A DNA stretch of 64,000 nt. It comes from Piscinibacter sp. HJYY11 (lineage in GTDB: Bacteria; Pseudomonadota; Gammaproteobacteria; Burkholderiales; Burkholderiaceae_C). Under the pieces are notes generated by a model that saw nothing but the letters and a program-made list of their open reading frames with translations, had not been told where the DNA came from and searched no databases. The stretch covers positions 2,964,746 to 3,028,745 of the forward strand of contig NZ_JAERQZ010000001.1 in NCBI RefSeq assembly GCF_016735515.1. The letters run 5' to 3'. Shown here piece by piece: positions 16,356 to 25,146 of this stretch (positions within the stretch are counted from its first letter, which is position 1; every line of letters begins with the position of its first letter). The position numbers and the translations under genes were made by a program.

Positions 16356-18026
16356 ATGATCCAAGCCAAACAGGAGCTGCTGGCCGCCCTGGCCGAAGCG
16401 CTCGCCGAACTTGCGCCCGGCACGGCCGTGCCCGCGGCTTTCGAGTCGCCCAAGCAAGCCGCCCACGGCGACCTCGCCTGCACCGCCGCGATGCAGCTGG
16501 CCAAGCCGCTGAAGAAGAACCCGCGCGAGTTCGCGCAAGCGCTGATCGCTGCACTGCAGCAGCGACCCGCGGTGCAACGATGGGTCGACGCAATGGAGAT
16601 CGCCGGCCCCGGCTTCATCAACCTGCGCCTGAAGGCCTCTGCCAAGCAGGCCATCGTGCCGCAGGTGCTGCGTGAGGCCGAGGCCTTCGGCCGCAAGGCG
16701 GCCAACGGGCAGAAGCTGATGGTCGAGTTCGTCTCGGCCAACCCGACCGGCCCGCTGCACGTGGGCCATGCGCGCCAGGGCGCCCTCGGCGATTCGATCA
16801 GCCACCTCTTCGAGACGCAGGGCTGGAAGGTGCAGCGCGAGTTCTATTACAACGACGCGGGTGTGCAGATCGCGACACTCGCGACCTCGACGCAGGCGCG
16901 CATCAAGGGCCTCAAGCCCGGTGACGCCGAGTGGCCCGAGAACGCCTACAACGGCGACTACATCGCCGACGTCGCGGCCGACTACCTCGCCAAGAAGACC
17001 ATCAAGGCCGACGACCGCGAATTCACCGCCTCGGGCGACCCGGACGACCTCGACAACATCCGCCAGTTCGCCGTGGCCTACCTGCGCCACGAGCAGGACC
17101 TGGACCTGCAGGCCTTCGGCGTGAAGTTCGACCACTACTTCCTCGAGTCGAGCCTGTATAGCTCGGGCAAGGTCGAGGCGACGGTGAAGAAGCTGATCGA
17201 TGCCGGCAAGACCTACGAACACGAAGGCGCGCTGTGGCTCAAGACCACCGACGACGGCGACGACAAGGACCGCGTGATGCGCAAGTCGGACGGCTCGTAC
17301 ACCTACTTCGTTCCCGACGTGGCCTACCACGTGAGCAAGTGGGAGCGCGGCTTCACCAAGGTGATCAACTGCCAGGGCACCGACCACTACGGCACCATCG
17401 CCCGCGTGCGCGCAGGCCTGCAGGGCATGGGCGTGGGCATCCCCAAGGGCTACCCCGACTACGTGCTCAACACCATGGTGCGCGTGGTGCGCGACGGCGC
17501 GGAAGTGAAGATCAGCAAGCGCGCCGGCAGCTACGTGACGCTGCGCGACCTGATCGAGTGGACGAGCCGCGATGCGGTGCGCTTCTTCCTCATCAGCCGC
17601 AAGGCCGACACCGAGTTCACCTTCGACGTGGACCTGGCGCTCAAGCAGAACGACGAGAATCCGGTGTTCTACGTGCAGTACGCGCATGCGCGCATCTGCT
17701 CGGTGCTCGCACAGCGTGCGAACGAGAACCTGGCGCAGGCCGACGTCGCGCTGCTCACTGCACCGACCGAAGTCGCGCTGATGCAGAAGCTCGCCGAATA
17801 CCCCGAGATGCTCGAGCGTGCCGCCAACGACCTGGCCCCGCACGACGTCGCCTTCTACCTGCGGGACGTGGCGGGAAGCTTCCACAGCTACTATGCCGCC
17901 GAGCGTTTCCTGCTCGACGACAACGCCGACCTGACCCGCGCACGCCTCGCGCTGCTGGCGGCCACGCGCCAGGTGCTGCGCAACGGCCTCGCCCTGCTCG
18001 GCGTGAGCGCGCCCGACAAGATGTGA
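16356..18026 (+). CDS. argS: arginyl-tRNA synthetase
   Basis: This 556-residue class I synthetase charges tRNA-Arg in the cytoplasm. The HIGH-type motif is HVGH at 135-138 within [14 protein letters not shown]. The family-specific DHYGTIARV and KISKRAG stretches are present, the latter in the place of KMSKS. An N-terminal additional domain (residues 1-~100) and a C-terminal anticodon-binding helical domain (from about residue 430) complete it. Length is normal. ATG 16356 has no ribosome site but a TAGAAT box six bases before it. The SPOR gene follows after ten bases. Confidence 0.97.
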   Translation: MIQAKQELLAALAEALAELAPGTAVPAAFESPKQAAHGDLACTAAMQLAKPLKKNPREFAQALIAALQQRPAVQRWVDAMEIAGPGFINLRLKASAKQAIVPQVLREAEAFGRKAANGQKLMVEFVSANPTGPLHVGHARQGALGDSISHLFETQGWKVQREFYYNDAGVQIATLATSTQARIKGLKPGDAEWPENAYNGDYIADVAADYLAKKTIKADDREFTASGDPDDLDNIRQFAVAYLRHEQDLDLQAFGVKFDHYFLESSLYSSGKVEATVKKLIDAGKTYEHEGALWLKTTDDGDDKDRVMRKSDGSYTYFVPDVAYHVSKWERGFTKVINCQGTDHYGTIARVRAGLQGMGVGIPKGYPDYVLNTMVRVVRDGAEVKISKRAGSYVTLRDLIEWTSRDAVRFFLISRKADTEFTFDVDLALKQNDENPVFYVQYAHARICSVLAQRANENLAQADVALLTAPTEVALMQKLAEYPEMLERAANDLAPHDVAFYLRDVAGSFHSYYAAERFLLDDNADLTRARLALLAATRQVLRNGLALLGVSAPDKM

Positions 18027-18036
18027 TGGAGACCGA

Positions 18037-18678
18037 ATGAAGAAGAAGCTTTCTCCCGGCACGCCCGGCCGCCAGCGCGGCAGCTTCGTGCTCGGCCTGA
18101 TCGTCGGCCTCCTGGTCGGCCTCGCGCTTGCGCTCGGCGTGGCGCTCTACATCGCCAAGGTGCCGGTGCCCTTCGTCAACAAGGTTCCGCAGCGCACGGC
18201 CGAGCAAGACGCCGCCGAGGCCGAGAAGAACAAGAACTGGGACCCGAACAGTTCGCTCTACAGCAAGGTGCCCCCTCGCCAGGGCGGCAGCTCCAGCGGC
18301 GTGGTGAGCCCGCCGCCGGCCGGCTCGGGCGTGCTGCCACCCGGTGGCTTGCCGAGCACCGATGGCGCAACGAAGCCCGACCCGGCCGCCATCCTGTCGG
18401 GCAAGACGCCGCCCGAAGCGTCCACCAAACCAGGCAGCGATGCGTTGAGCTACTTCGTGCAGGCCGGCGCTTTCGGCCGTGTCGAAGATGCCGAGGCCCA
18501 GCGCGCGAAGCTCGCGATGTCGGGCTACCAGGCCAAGGTCACCGAGCGCGAGCAATCCGGCCGCACGGTCTACCGCGTGCGGCTCGGGCCGTTCGACAAG
18601 AAGGAAGAGGCCGCGCAAGTGAAGGAAAAGCTCGAAAGCACCGGTGTGGAGTCGGCGCTGGTCCAGGTCCAGAAATGA
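18037..18678 (+). CDS. SPOR-domain membrane protein (FtsN-like)
   Basis: This 213-residue protein has one N-terminal membrane segment (residues ~16-42) with positive charges before it, a Pro/Gly/Ser-rich periplasmic linker, and a C-terminal SPOR domain (~140-213, SYFVQAGAFGRVEDAEAQR). SPOR domains bind denuded peptidoglycan glycan at division sites, so this is likely a septal cell-wall or division protein similar in layout to FtsN. The ATG follows GGAGACCGA. It is downstream of argS by ten bases and upstream of dsbA, an arrangement I recall from other Burkholderiales. Confidence 0.88.
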   Translation: MKKKLSPGTPGRQRGSFVLGLIVGLLVGLALALGVALYIAKVPVPFVNKVPQRTAEQDAAEAEKNKNWDPNSSLYSKVPPRQGGSSSGVVSPPPAGSGVLPPGGLPSTDGATKPDPAAILSGKTPPEASTKPGSDALSYFVQAGAFGRVEDAEAQRAKLAMSGYQAKVTEREQSGRTVYRVRLGPFDKKEEAAQVKEKLESTGVESALVQVQK

Positions 18679-18783
18679 CCTGCAGCAACGAAGCAGACAT
18701 GAAGGTTTGAACCAATCGAGGCCCAGCGCACTCACAACCCCGCACGTCACACCCCGTCCCTCCCAACCCCACCCACACACCAC

Positions 18784-19434
18784 ATGAACCGTCGCGACTT
18801 CTCTGCCCACCTGATGGGCCTGGGGCTCGGTGCCACCGCCCTGTCGGCCAGCCTGCCGGCGCTCGCCCAGGACAAGCCGATCGAAGGCAAGCATTACATC
18901 CGCCTGGGCAATGCGGCACCGGTGAGCGCGCCCGCGGGCAAGCTCGAGGTCATCGAGTTCTTTTGGTACAACTGCCCGCACTGCGCGGCCTTCGAGCCCA
19001 ACCTCGACGCCTGGCAGAAGAAGCTGCCGGCCGACGTGGCGTTCCGCCGGGTGCCGGTGGCCTTCCGCGAGATGTACGCGCCGCAGCAGCAGCTCTTCTA
19101 CGCGATCGAGGCGCTGGGCAAGGTCGAGGCGCTGCACCGCAAGGTCTTCTACTCCATCCACAACGAGCGCCAGCCGCTGGAGAAGCCCGAGCAGATGGTC
19201 GCCTTCATGGAAAAGAACGGCGTGCCCAAGGCGCAGTTCCTGGAAGTCTTCAACTCCTTCGCAGTGCAGACCAAGGCCAAGCAGGCCACCCGCCTGGCCG
19301 ACGCCTACAAGATCGACGGCGTGCCCGCGATGGGCATCCACGGCAAGTTCTTCACCTCGGGCACCATCGCCGGCACCCCGGAAAAGGCGCTCCTGGTGAC
19401 CGACCACCTGCTGCAGACCCTGCGCAAGGGCTGA
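18784..19434 (+). CDS. dsbA: periplasmic thiol:disulfide oxidoreductase DsbA
   Basis: This 216-residue thioredoxin-fold protein introduces disulfide bonds into exported proteins. The active site is CPHC in FFWYNCPHCAAFEPN, and the cis-Pro loop is GVPAMGI. The signal (residues 1-28, cleaved near LPALAQ) begins with NRRDF, a Tat-like start that may also work through Sec. Likely clients in this window include the lipases with their conserved Cys pair. No clear Shine-Dalgarno precedes ATG 18784. A strong terminator follows. Confidence 0.95.
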   Translation: MNRRDFSAHLMGLGLGATALSASLPALAQDKPIEGKHYIRLGNAAPVSAPAGKLEVIEFFWYNCPHCAAFEPNLDAWQKKLPADVAFRRVPVAFREMYAPQQQLFYAIEALGKVEALHRKVFYSIHNERQPLEKPEQMVAFMEKNGVPKAQFLEVFNSFAVQTKAKQATRLADAYKIDGVPAMGIHGKFFTSGTIAGTPEKALLVTDHLLQTLRKG

Positions 19435-19450
19435 CCAAGGCCCACTGAAA

Positions 19451-19474
19451 GGCCGCTGGGAAGCGGCCTTTTTT
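19451..19474 (+). terminator. rho-independent terminator of dsbA
   Basis: GGCCGCT and AGCGGCC pair as a 7-bp stem with loop GGGA, followed by TTTTTT. It separates the argS-SPOR-dsbA group from lptA. Confidence 0.9.
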
Positions 19475-19521
19475 CCTCTGACTTTCCCTTGGGATCGGGG
19501 TCTTCACGCCCGATCTGTGGC

Positions 19522-19527
19522 TAGAAT
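19522..19527 (+). promoter_or_regulatory. candidate -10 box of lptA-lptB-rpoN
   Basis: TAGAAT lies 22 bases before the chosen lptA ATG. It would start the transcript near 19534, ruling out the earlier GTG 19517 and ATG 19526 as starts. The -35 is weak. Confidence 0.4.
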
Positions 19528-19549
19528 GGTCTGCAAGTTTCATGCCGCC

Positions 19550-20188
19550 ATGAGCCATTTTTCATCCCCCTTATTGGTCATCTCCTCGCTCCGCCGCTGG
19601 TGGATCGGGGTCTTGCTGCTGTGCAGCATCGTCTTGCCCGTGCAGGCCGAGAAGGCCGACCGCTACAAGAAGATGGAGGTCGAGTCCGACCAGCCGGGCA
19701 AGGTCGACCTGCAGAACCAGATCGTCGTCTTCAACGGCAACGTGGTCGTGAGCAAGGGCACGATGGCCATCCGCGCCGGCCGCATCGAGGTGCGCGAGAC
19801 GCCCGACGGCTACCACCAGGCCACTGCCATCGGCACCCCGGGCACGCTAGCCACCTTCCGCCAGAAGCGGGAGGGCGTCGACGAGTACATCGAGGGCGAA
19901 GCCGAGAAGCTCGAATACGACAGCAAGGCCGACACCATCCGCTTCAGCGGCAAGGCCTCGGTCAAGCGCCTGCGCGGCAAGACCGTCGCCGACGAGGTGA
20001 CCGGCGCGCTGATCACCTACGACAACACCGCCGAGCTCTTCACCGTGGCCGGCGGCACCTCGGCCGCCACGCCGGCCAACCCGACCGGCCGCGTGCGCGC
20101 CGTGCTGTCGCCACGCCAGGACAGCCCCGCAGCGGCCGAAGCCGCATCGGCCGTGCCCCCGGCTGTGCCCCCAGGAGCGCGGCGTTGA
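19550..20188 (+). CDS. lptA: lipopolysaccharide transport periplasmic protein LptA
   Basis: This 212-residue periplasmic protein has an OstA/LptA beta-jellyroll (residues ~38-160, [24 protein letters not shown]). It forms the bridge that carries LPS across the periplasm from the LptBFGC pump to LptDE. A signal peptide ends near PVQA. The C-terminus has an Ala/Pro-rich tail beyond the conserved domain. The start is chosen at ATG 19550 because the signal peptide begins there and a -10-like box overlaps the earlier candidates. It overlaps lptB by four bases (TTGA). lptC, often directly upstream in related bacteria, is not here; dsbA takes that place. Confidence 0.92.
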   Translation: MSHFSSPLLVISSLRRWWIGVLLLCSIVLPVQAEKADRYKKMEVESDQPGKVDLQNQIVVFNGNVVVSKGTMAIRAGRIEVRETPDGYHQATAIGTPGTLATFRQKREGVDEYIEGEAEKLEYDSKADTIRFSGKASVKRLRGKTVADEVTGALITYDNTAELFTVAGGTSAATPANPTGRVRAVLSPRQDSPAAAEAASAVPPAVPPGARR

Positions 20189-20958
20189 ACGCGGCCGCCG
20201 CGACACCCGAGCACCACCCGAGCCAGCTGGAAGCGACCGGGCTGCAGAAGACCTACGGCGCCCGCAAGGTCGTGAAGGACGTGCGCCTGGGCGTGCGCAG
20301 CGGCGAGGTGGTGGGCCTGCTGGGCCCCAATGGCGCCGGCAAGACCACGAGCTTCTACATGATCGTCGGCCTGGTGCGGGCCGATGCCGGCCAGATCACC
20401 ATCGACGGCGAGCGCATCGAGCGCCTGCCCATCCACCAGCGCTCGCGCATGGGGCTGAGCTACCTGCCGCAGGAAGCGTCGATCTTCCGCAAGCTCACCG
20501 TCGAGGAAAACATCCGCGCGGTGCTCGAGCTGCAGCACGGGCCGGACGGCAAGTCCTTGCCGAAGGCCACCATCGACCAGCTGCTCACGAGCCTGCTCAA
20601 CGACCTGAGCATCGAAAAACTGCGCGAGAGCCCGGCACCCGCGCTCTCGGGCGGCGAGCGGCGGCGTGTCGAGATCGCCCGCGCACTCGCCACGCAGCCG
20701 CGCTTCATCCTGCTCGACGAGCCCTTCGCGGGCGTCGACCCGATCGCGGTGCTGGAGATCCAGCGCATCATCGGCTTCCTCAAGGCACGTGGCATCGGCG
20801 TGCTGATCACCGACCACAACGTGCGCGAGACGCTGGGCATCTGCGACCGCGCCTACATCATCAGCGAGGGCCGGGTGTTGGCCGAGGGAACACCAACGGA
20901 GATCGTCGAGAACGCCGACGTCCGCAAGGTCTACCTCGGAGAACACTTCCGGATGTAG
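20185..20958 (+). CDS. lptB: LPS export ABC transporter ATPase LptB
   Basis: This 257-residue ABC ATPase powers extraction of LPS from the inner membrane with LptF, LptG and LptC. Walker A is GPNGAGKTT, the Q-loop is LPQEAS, the signature is [15 protein letters not shown], Walker B is [12 protein letters not shown] and the switch His is in TDHN. Start TTG 20185 overlaps the lptA stop as TTGA and has AGGAG eight bases before it. The N-terminus is about 15 residues longer than in E. coli. Confidence 0.95.
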   Translation: MNAAAATPEHHPSQLEATGLQKTYGARKVVKDVRLGVRSGEVVGLLGPNGAGKTTSFYMIVGLVRADAGQITIDGERIERLPIHQRSRMGLSYLPQEASIFRKLTVEENIRAVLELQHGPDGKSLPKATIDQLLTSLLNDLSIEKLRESPAPALSGGERRRVEIARALATQPRFILLDEPFAGVDPIAVLEIQRIIGFLKARGIGVLITDHNVRETLGICDRAYIISEGRVLAEGTPTEIVENADVRKVYLGEHFRM

Positions 20959-20961
20959 GGC

Positions 20962-22491
20962 ATGAGCATGAAGCCGTCCCTGCAGGTTCGCCTCTCCCAG
21001 CATCTCGCGCTGACGCCGCAGCTTCAGCAGTCCATCCGGCTGCTGCAGCTGTCGACGCTCGAGTTGCACCAGGAAGTCGAGCAGATGCTCGAAGCCAACC
21101 CCTTCCTCGAAATGGAAGAGGACGCCGGCCCGATCTTCGAACCGATGACCGAGCGCCTGACGGCCTCTGAGCAGGCGGGCGAGCGGGAGACCGAACGCGC
21201 CACCGAGGTCGACAGCGCCGGCAGCGACGAGGCCCCCGGGGTCGACAGCGTCGAGCTCGGCGCGACCGAGCGCGAGGACTGGGAAAACGGCACCGAGGCC
21301 GACGACTTCGACGGCATCCGCGAGCAGCCGAGCGCCAGTTCGTCGAGCCACAACGACAACGACGACTTCGACCCGCACGAGCGCAACAGCGTCGGCGAGA
21401 GCCTGCAGGACCACCTGCACCGCCAGCTGCTGGGCATGCGCCTCTCGGGCGAAGACACGGCGGCGGTGAAGGTGCTGATCGAGTCGCTCAACGACGACGG
21501 CTACCTCGACGACCCGCTGGAAGACATCGCCGCGAGCCTGGCCGGCGATGACGAGGAAGCGCGCGAGGAGCTGCTCGAGCGCCTGCGCTGCGCGCTCAAG
21601 TGGCTGCAGAACATGGAGCCGCTCGGCGTGGGCGCGCGCGACCTCTCCGAATGCCTCACGCTGCAGCTGCGTGCGATGGAGCGCTGCGAGGCGCAGATGA
21701 TCGCCATCCTCATCTGCAAGCAGCACCTGGAGCTGCTCGCCCGGCGCGACATGAAAAAGCTCATGGCCGCCACCGGCGCCGACGACGAGCTCATCAAGGA
21801 GGCGCAGGCCCTGATCGTGATGTGCGAGCCCAAGCCGGGCCGCCAGTTCGCACGCGCCGAGGCCAACATCATCGTGCCCGACGTGATCGTGCAGAAGGCG
21901 GGCCGCAACTGGAAGGTGGTGCTCAACCCCGAGGTGATGCCCAAGCTGCGCATCAACGACCTCTACGCGCAGGCGATCCGCGGCAACCGCGGCGCGGGCG
22001 GCGCGAACGGCGCCTTGAGCTCGCGCCTGCAGGAGGCGCGCTGGTTCATGAAGAACATCCAGCAGCGCTTCGACACCATCCAGCGCGTCTCGCAGGCGAT
22101 CGTCGAGCGCCAGAAGAGCTTCTTCACGCACGGCGAGATCGCGATGAAGCCGCTGGTGCTGCGCGAGATCGCCGACGAACTCGGCCTGCACGAGTCGACC
22201 ATCTCGCGCGTGACCACCGCCAAGTACATGGCAACCATGTTCGGCACCTTCGAGCTCAAGTACTTCTTCGGCTCCTCGCTCAACACCGAAGCCGGCGGCA
22301 ATGCGTCGAGCACGGCGGTGCGCGCGCTCATCAAGCAGCTCGTCGCCGCCGAAGACCCGGCCAAGCCGCTGTCGGACAGCCAGCTCTCCAAGATGCTCGA
22401 AGAGCAGGGCATCCAGGTGGCCCGCCGCACGGTGGCCAAGTACCGCGAAGCGCTGCGCATCGCGCCGGCCAACCTGCGCAAGGCGATGTAG
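20962..22491 (+). CDS. rpoN: RNA polymerase sigma-54 factor
   Basis: This 509-residue protein is sigma-54, which needs AAA+ activators and directs nitrogen, motility and other regulons. The Gln/Leu-rich region I opens the protein (LSQHLALTPQLQQSIRLLQLS), an acidic region II follows, then the core-binding domain. The RpoN box ARRTVAKYRE is at 487-496. It starts three bases after lptB, the order known in many proteobacteria. The stop overlaps the next gene's GTG by one base. The usual downstream hpf/ptsN genes are absent here. Confidence 0.97.
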   Translation: MSMKPSLQVRLSQHLALTPQLQQSIRLLQLSTLELHQEVEQMLEANPFLEMEEDAGPIFEPMTERLTASEQAGERETERATEVDSAGSDEAPGVDSVELGATEREDWENGTEADDFDGIREQPSASSSSHNDNDDFDPHERNSVGESLQDHLHRQLLGMRLSGEDTAAVKVLIESLNDDGYLDDPLEDIAASLAGDDEEAREELLERLRCALKWLQNMEPLGVGARDLSECLTLQLRAMERCEAQMIAILICKQHLELLARRDMKKLMAATGADDELIKEAQALIVMCEPKPGRQFARAEANIIVPDVIVQKAGRNWKVVLNPEVMPKLRINDLYAQAIRGNRGAGGANGALSSRLQEARWFMKNIQQRFDTIQRVSQAIVERQKSFFTHGEIAMKPLVLREIADELGLHESTISRVTTAKYMATMFGTFELKYFFGSSLNTEAGGNASSTAVRALIKQLVAAEDPAKPLSDSQLSKMLEEQGIQVARRTVAKYREALRIAPANLRKAM

Positions 22492-23732
22492 TGGCACTGC
22501 CCCTGTTCCTGCCGTGTGCGGCCGGGGTCGAGCCGCTGCTGGCCGACGAGGTGACGCGCATCCTGCCGGGCCGCACGGTTCACGTGGGCCGGGGTGGCGT
22601 GGGCGTCGACGGCGACCCCGCCGACGTGATGGCGCTCAACCTGGAGAGCCGCCTCGCGCAGCGTGTGCTCGCCGAGGTGGCCTCCGGCCCCTACTTCCAC
22701 GAAGACGACATCTATGCGCTGGCACGCAGCGTCGACTGGACGCAGTGGATCACGCCGCAGCACACGCTGCGTGTCGACACCACCGCGCACCGCAGCCCGC
22801 TGCGCAGCCTCAACTTCGTCGCCCTGCGCGTGAAAGACGCGGTGTGCGACGTGCTGCGCGACGCGACCGGCGAGCGCCCGAGCGTCGACACCCGCCACCC
22901 CGACCTGCCGCTCTCGCTGCACCTCGGCGAGACACACGCCTCGGTCTACGTCGACACCTCCGGCGAGGCGCTCTTCAAGCGCGGCTGGCGCGAAGACAAG
23001 GGCGAGGCCCCGCTCAAGGAAACACTCGCCGCCGCCATGCTCGCGGCCGCCGGCTGGCAGGGCACGCCCGAAGCGGGCGGCGCGCTGCACGACCCCTGCT
23101 GCGGCTCGGGCACGATCGCCATCGAAGCCGCGCAGATCGCCTGTGGCGTGGCGCCCGGCCTGAAGCGCCGCTTCGCCTTCGAGCGCCTGCTGCCCTTTGC
23201 CGACCCCGACAGCCGCGCGCAGTGGCAGCGGCTCAAGAGCTACGCGCAGTCGCGCATCCATGCGAGCGCTGTGCCCATCTTTGCGAGCGACGTGTCCTTC
23301 CGCATGGTCGACTTCGCGCGGCGCAACGCACAGCGCGCGGGGGTGGAGCACGCCATCCAGTTCAACGGCGGTGATGCGCTGGAGCGGCCGGCGCCGCAAC
23401 TGCCCGAAGACCTCGCCGGCACGCTGATGGTCAACCCGCCCTACGGCGAGCGCATCGATGTGTCGGGCAAGGCCGCCCGCCCCTCGATGCAGGAGCGCCC
23501 CGACGACAACCGCGCCGCGCCCGACGATTTCTTCCCGCGCCTGTCGGCCCACTGGAAGCGCGCCTACACGCAGCACCCTGCTGGCTGGACCGCCTGGGTG
23601 CTCAGCCCCGACATGAAGCTGCCGAGCGCGATGCGCCTGAAGGAGTCGCGCCGCGTGCCGATGTGGAACGGCCCGATCGAATGCCGCCTGTTCCGCTTCG
23701 AGCTCGTGGCCGGCTCGGCACGCGCTCAGTGA
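22491..23732 (+). CDS. THUMP-domain class I SAM-dependent RNA methyltransferase (RlmL N-half type)
   Basis: This 413-residue enzyme has an N-terminal ferredoxin-like/THUMP RNA-binding part (residues ~1-160) and a Rossmann methyltransferase domain with DPCCGSGTIAIEAA for SAM and NPPYGER as the N6/N2-type catalytic NPPY motif. It matches the N-terminal half of E. coli RlmL, which makes m2G2445 in 23S rRNA; the RlmK half is lacking, as is common in beta-proteobacteria. Start GTG 22491 overlaps the rpoN stop (TAGTG). It runs convergently into the histidine kinase gene, overlapping it by seven bases. Confidence 0.88.
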   Translation: MALPLFLPCAAGVEPLLADEVTRILPGRTVHVGRGGVGVDGDPADVMALNLESRLAQRVLAEVASGPYFHEDDIYALARSVDWTQWITPQHTLRVDTTAHRSPLRSLNFVALRVKDAVCDVLRDATGERPSVDTRHPDLPLSLHLGETHASVYVDTSGEALFKRGWREDKGEAPLKETLAAAMLAAAGWQGTPEAGGALHDPCCGSGTIAIEAAQIACGVAPGLKRRFAFERLLPFADPDSRAQWQRLKSYAQSRIHASAVPIFASDVSFRMVDFARRNAQRAGVEHAIQFNGGDALERPAPQLPEDLAGTLMVNPPYGERIDVSGKAARPSMQERPDDNRAAPDDFFPRLSAHWKRAYTQHPAGWTAWVLSPDMKLPSAMRLKESRRVPMWNGPIECRLFRFELVAGSARAQ

Positions 23733-25105
23733 TGTGACGGCAGGCTGAAGAAGAAGGTCGCGCCCTGCTGGCGCCCGGCCTGCGCCCACAGGCGCCCGCC
23801 ATGCCGCTCGACGATGCGCTTGACGATGCTCAGGCCCACGCCGTGCCCCGGGAAGCGCTGGCCGTGCAATCGATGGAAGGGTTGGAAGAGCCGCTCGGCC
23901 TCGGCCGCGTCGAAGCCCACGCCGTTGTCGCGCACGAAGCAGACCTGCTCGCCTTCCTGCACGAAGGCGCCCACCTCCACCTGCGGCGGCTGCGCCTCGC
24001 GGCTGAACTTGAGGGCGTTGCCGAGCAGGTTCACGTACACCTGCCGCAGCAGGCCGGGGTCGGCCTCCACGGTGGGCAGCGGGCCCACGTTCACCGGCAG
24101 CGGCCTGCCATCGGGCTGGGCGAGGCGGATCTGCTCCAGCGTGTCCTGCACGAAGGTGTGCAGGTCGATGGGCTGGAGGGCAAGCTGGGCATCGTTGACG
24201 CGCGCCAGCGCCAGCAGGTCGTTCACCAGCTGGCCCGACGAATCGGCCTGGCTGGTGATGACCGACAGCAGGCGCTCGACGGTCGCGAGGTCGTGGCGGC
24301 CGAGGGCCTCGCTCGCCAGGCGAGACACGCCGGCGATCCCGCCGAGCGGCCCGCGCAGGTCGTGCGAGACGCTGCGGTTGAAGCTCTCGAGCCCCGCCAC
24401 CATCTCGCGCAGTTCGGCGGTGCGCTGCGCCACGCGCTGCTCCAGCGTCTCGTTGAGCGACTGCAGCGCCGCTTCGGCCTGCTGGCGGCGCAGCAGCTCC
24501 TGCGCGGCGCGCCGCTGGGCGCGCAGCAGGCCGGTGGTGAGCACCGTGGTGCCGCTCACCACCACCGGCACGATCACCGCATAGCGCAAGGACGAGACCT
24601 CGATCAGGCCCATCCACGCGGCCACCAGCACGCCCGGGTACAGCATCATCGCGAGGAACACCAGCCCGTGGCCATGGCCCGGCTCTCGCCGCGCCGCCCA
24701 CAGCGCCAGCAGCCCCTGGAACGCGAGAAAGCCCGCAAAGCCGGTGAACATGCCGAGCCGCCCCACCCAGCCCAGCCAGGCCACGGCCAGCAGCGCCAGC
24801 GTCACTGCCGACGCCAGCAGCGTGATGCGCCTTGCCGCCAGCTCCGGCACGTTGACGTAGCGCACGAAGCCCACGGTGAAGAGCAGCACGGCGAGCAAGG
24901 CGCCGACGCGCGCCTGCGAGTGGGCTTGGTCGCCCGCGGGTTGCAGGTGCCGGTCGAACGCATAGATCACGCAGATCAGCAGGTAGCTGATGGCGAAGCA
25001 GGCCGACCAGGGCTCACGCTGGCGGCGCCACACCACGAAGTGCAGCACGGCCAGCATGCCGGTCGTGAGCGCACCCGCCAGGGCGTAGACCTCGTTCGTC
25101 TGCAT
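23726..25105 (-). CDS. membrane sensor histidine kinase
   Basis: This 459-residue kinase has about seven hydrophobic segments in residues 1-205, a coiled linker (LLRRQQAEAALQSLNETLEQRV), a HisKA domain with His248 in SVSHDLRGPLGG and an ATPase domain with NLLGNALKFS, DNGVGFD and GHGVGLSIVKR. The multi-helix input domain matches no sensor family I can name. No response regulator gene adjoins it, so its partner is unknown. ATG 25105 opens just before the first helix; the longer frame to 25249 has an unlikely Arg/Ala-rich head. It may be co-transcribed with the MFS gene 41 bases upstream. Confidence 0.87.
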   Translation of the reverse strand: MQTNEVYALAGALTTGMLAVLHFVVWRRQREPWSACFAISYLLICVIYAFDRHLQPAGDQAHSQARVGALLAVLLFTVGFVRYVNVPELAARRITLLASAVTLALLAVAWLGWVGRLGMFTGFAGFLAFQGLLALWAARREPGHGHGLVFLAMMLYPGVLVAAWMGLIEVSSLRYAVIVPVVVSGTTVLTTGLLRAQRRAAQELLRRQQAEAALQSLNETLEQRVAQRTAELREMVAGLESFNRSVSHDLRGPLGGIAGVSRLASEALGRHDLATVERLLSVITSQADSSGQLVNDLLALARVNDAQLALQPIDLHTFVQDTLEQIRLAQPDGRPLPVNVGPLPTVEADPGLLRQVYVNLLGNALKFSREAQPPQVEVGAFVQEGEQVCFVRDNGVGFDAAEAERLFQPFHRLHGQRFPGHGVGLSIVKRIVERHGGRLWAQAGRQQGATFFFSLPSHH

Positions 25106-25146
25106 CGCTTCAGTGAACGCCGGAAACCGACAGCCGGTGCTTAGGG

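Noticed and set aside
16224..18062. Upstream extension of the Ser/Thr kinase frame to 1075 codons
   Set aside because: The added 613 residues are antisense to argS; the kinase begins naturally at 16223.
20017..22497. 826-codon minus-strand open frame over lptB and rpoN
   Set aside because: Antisense to two well-recognised genes and lacking any recognisable domain.
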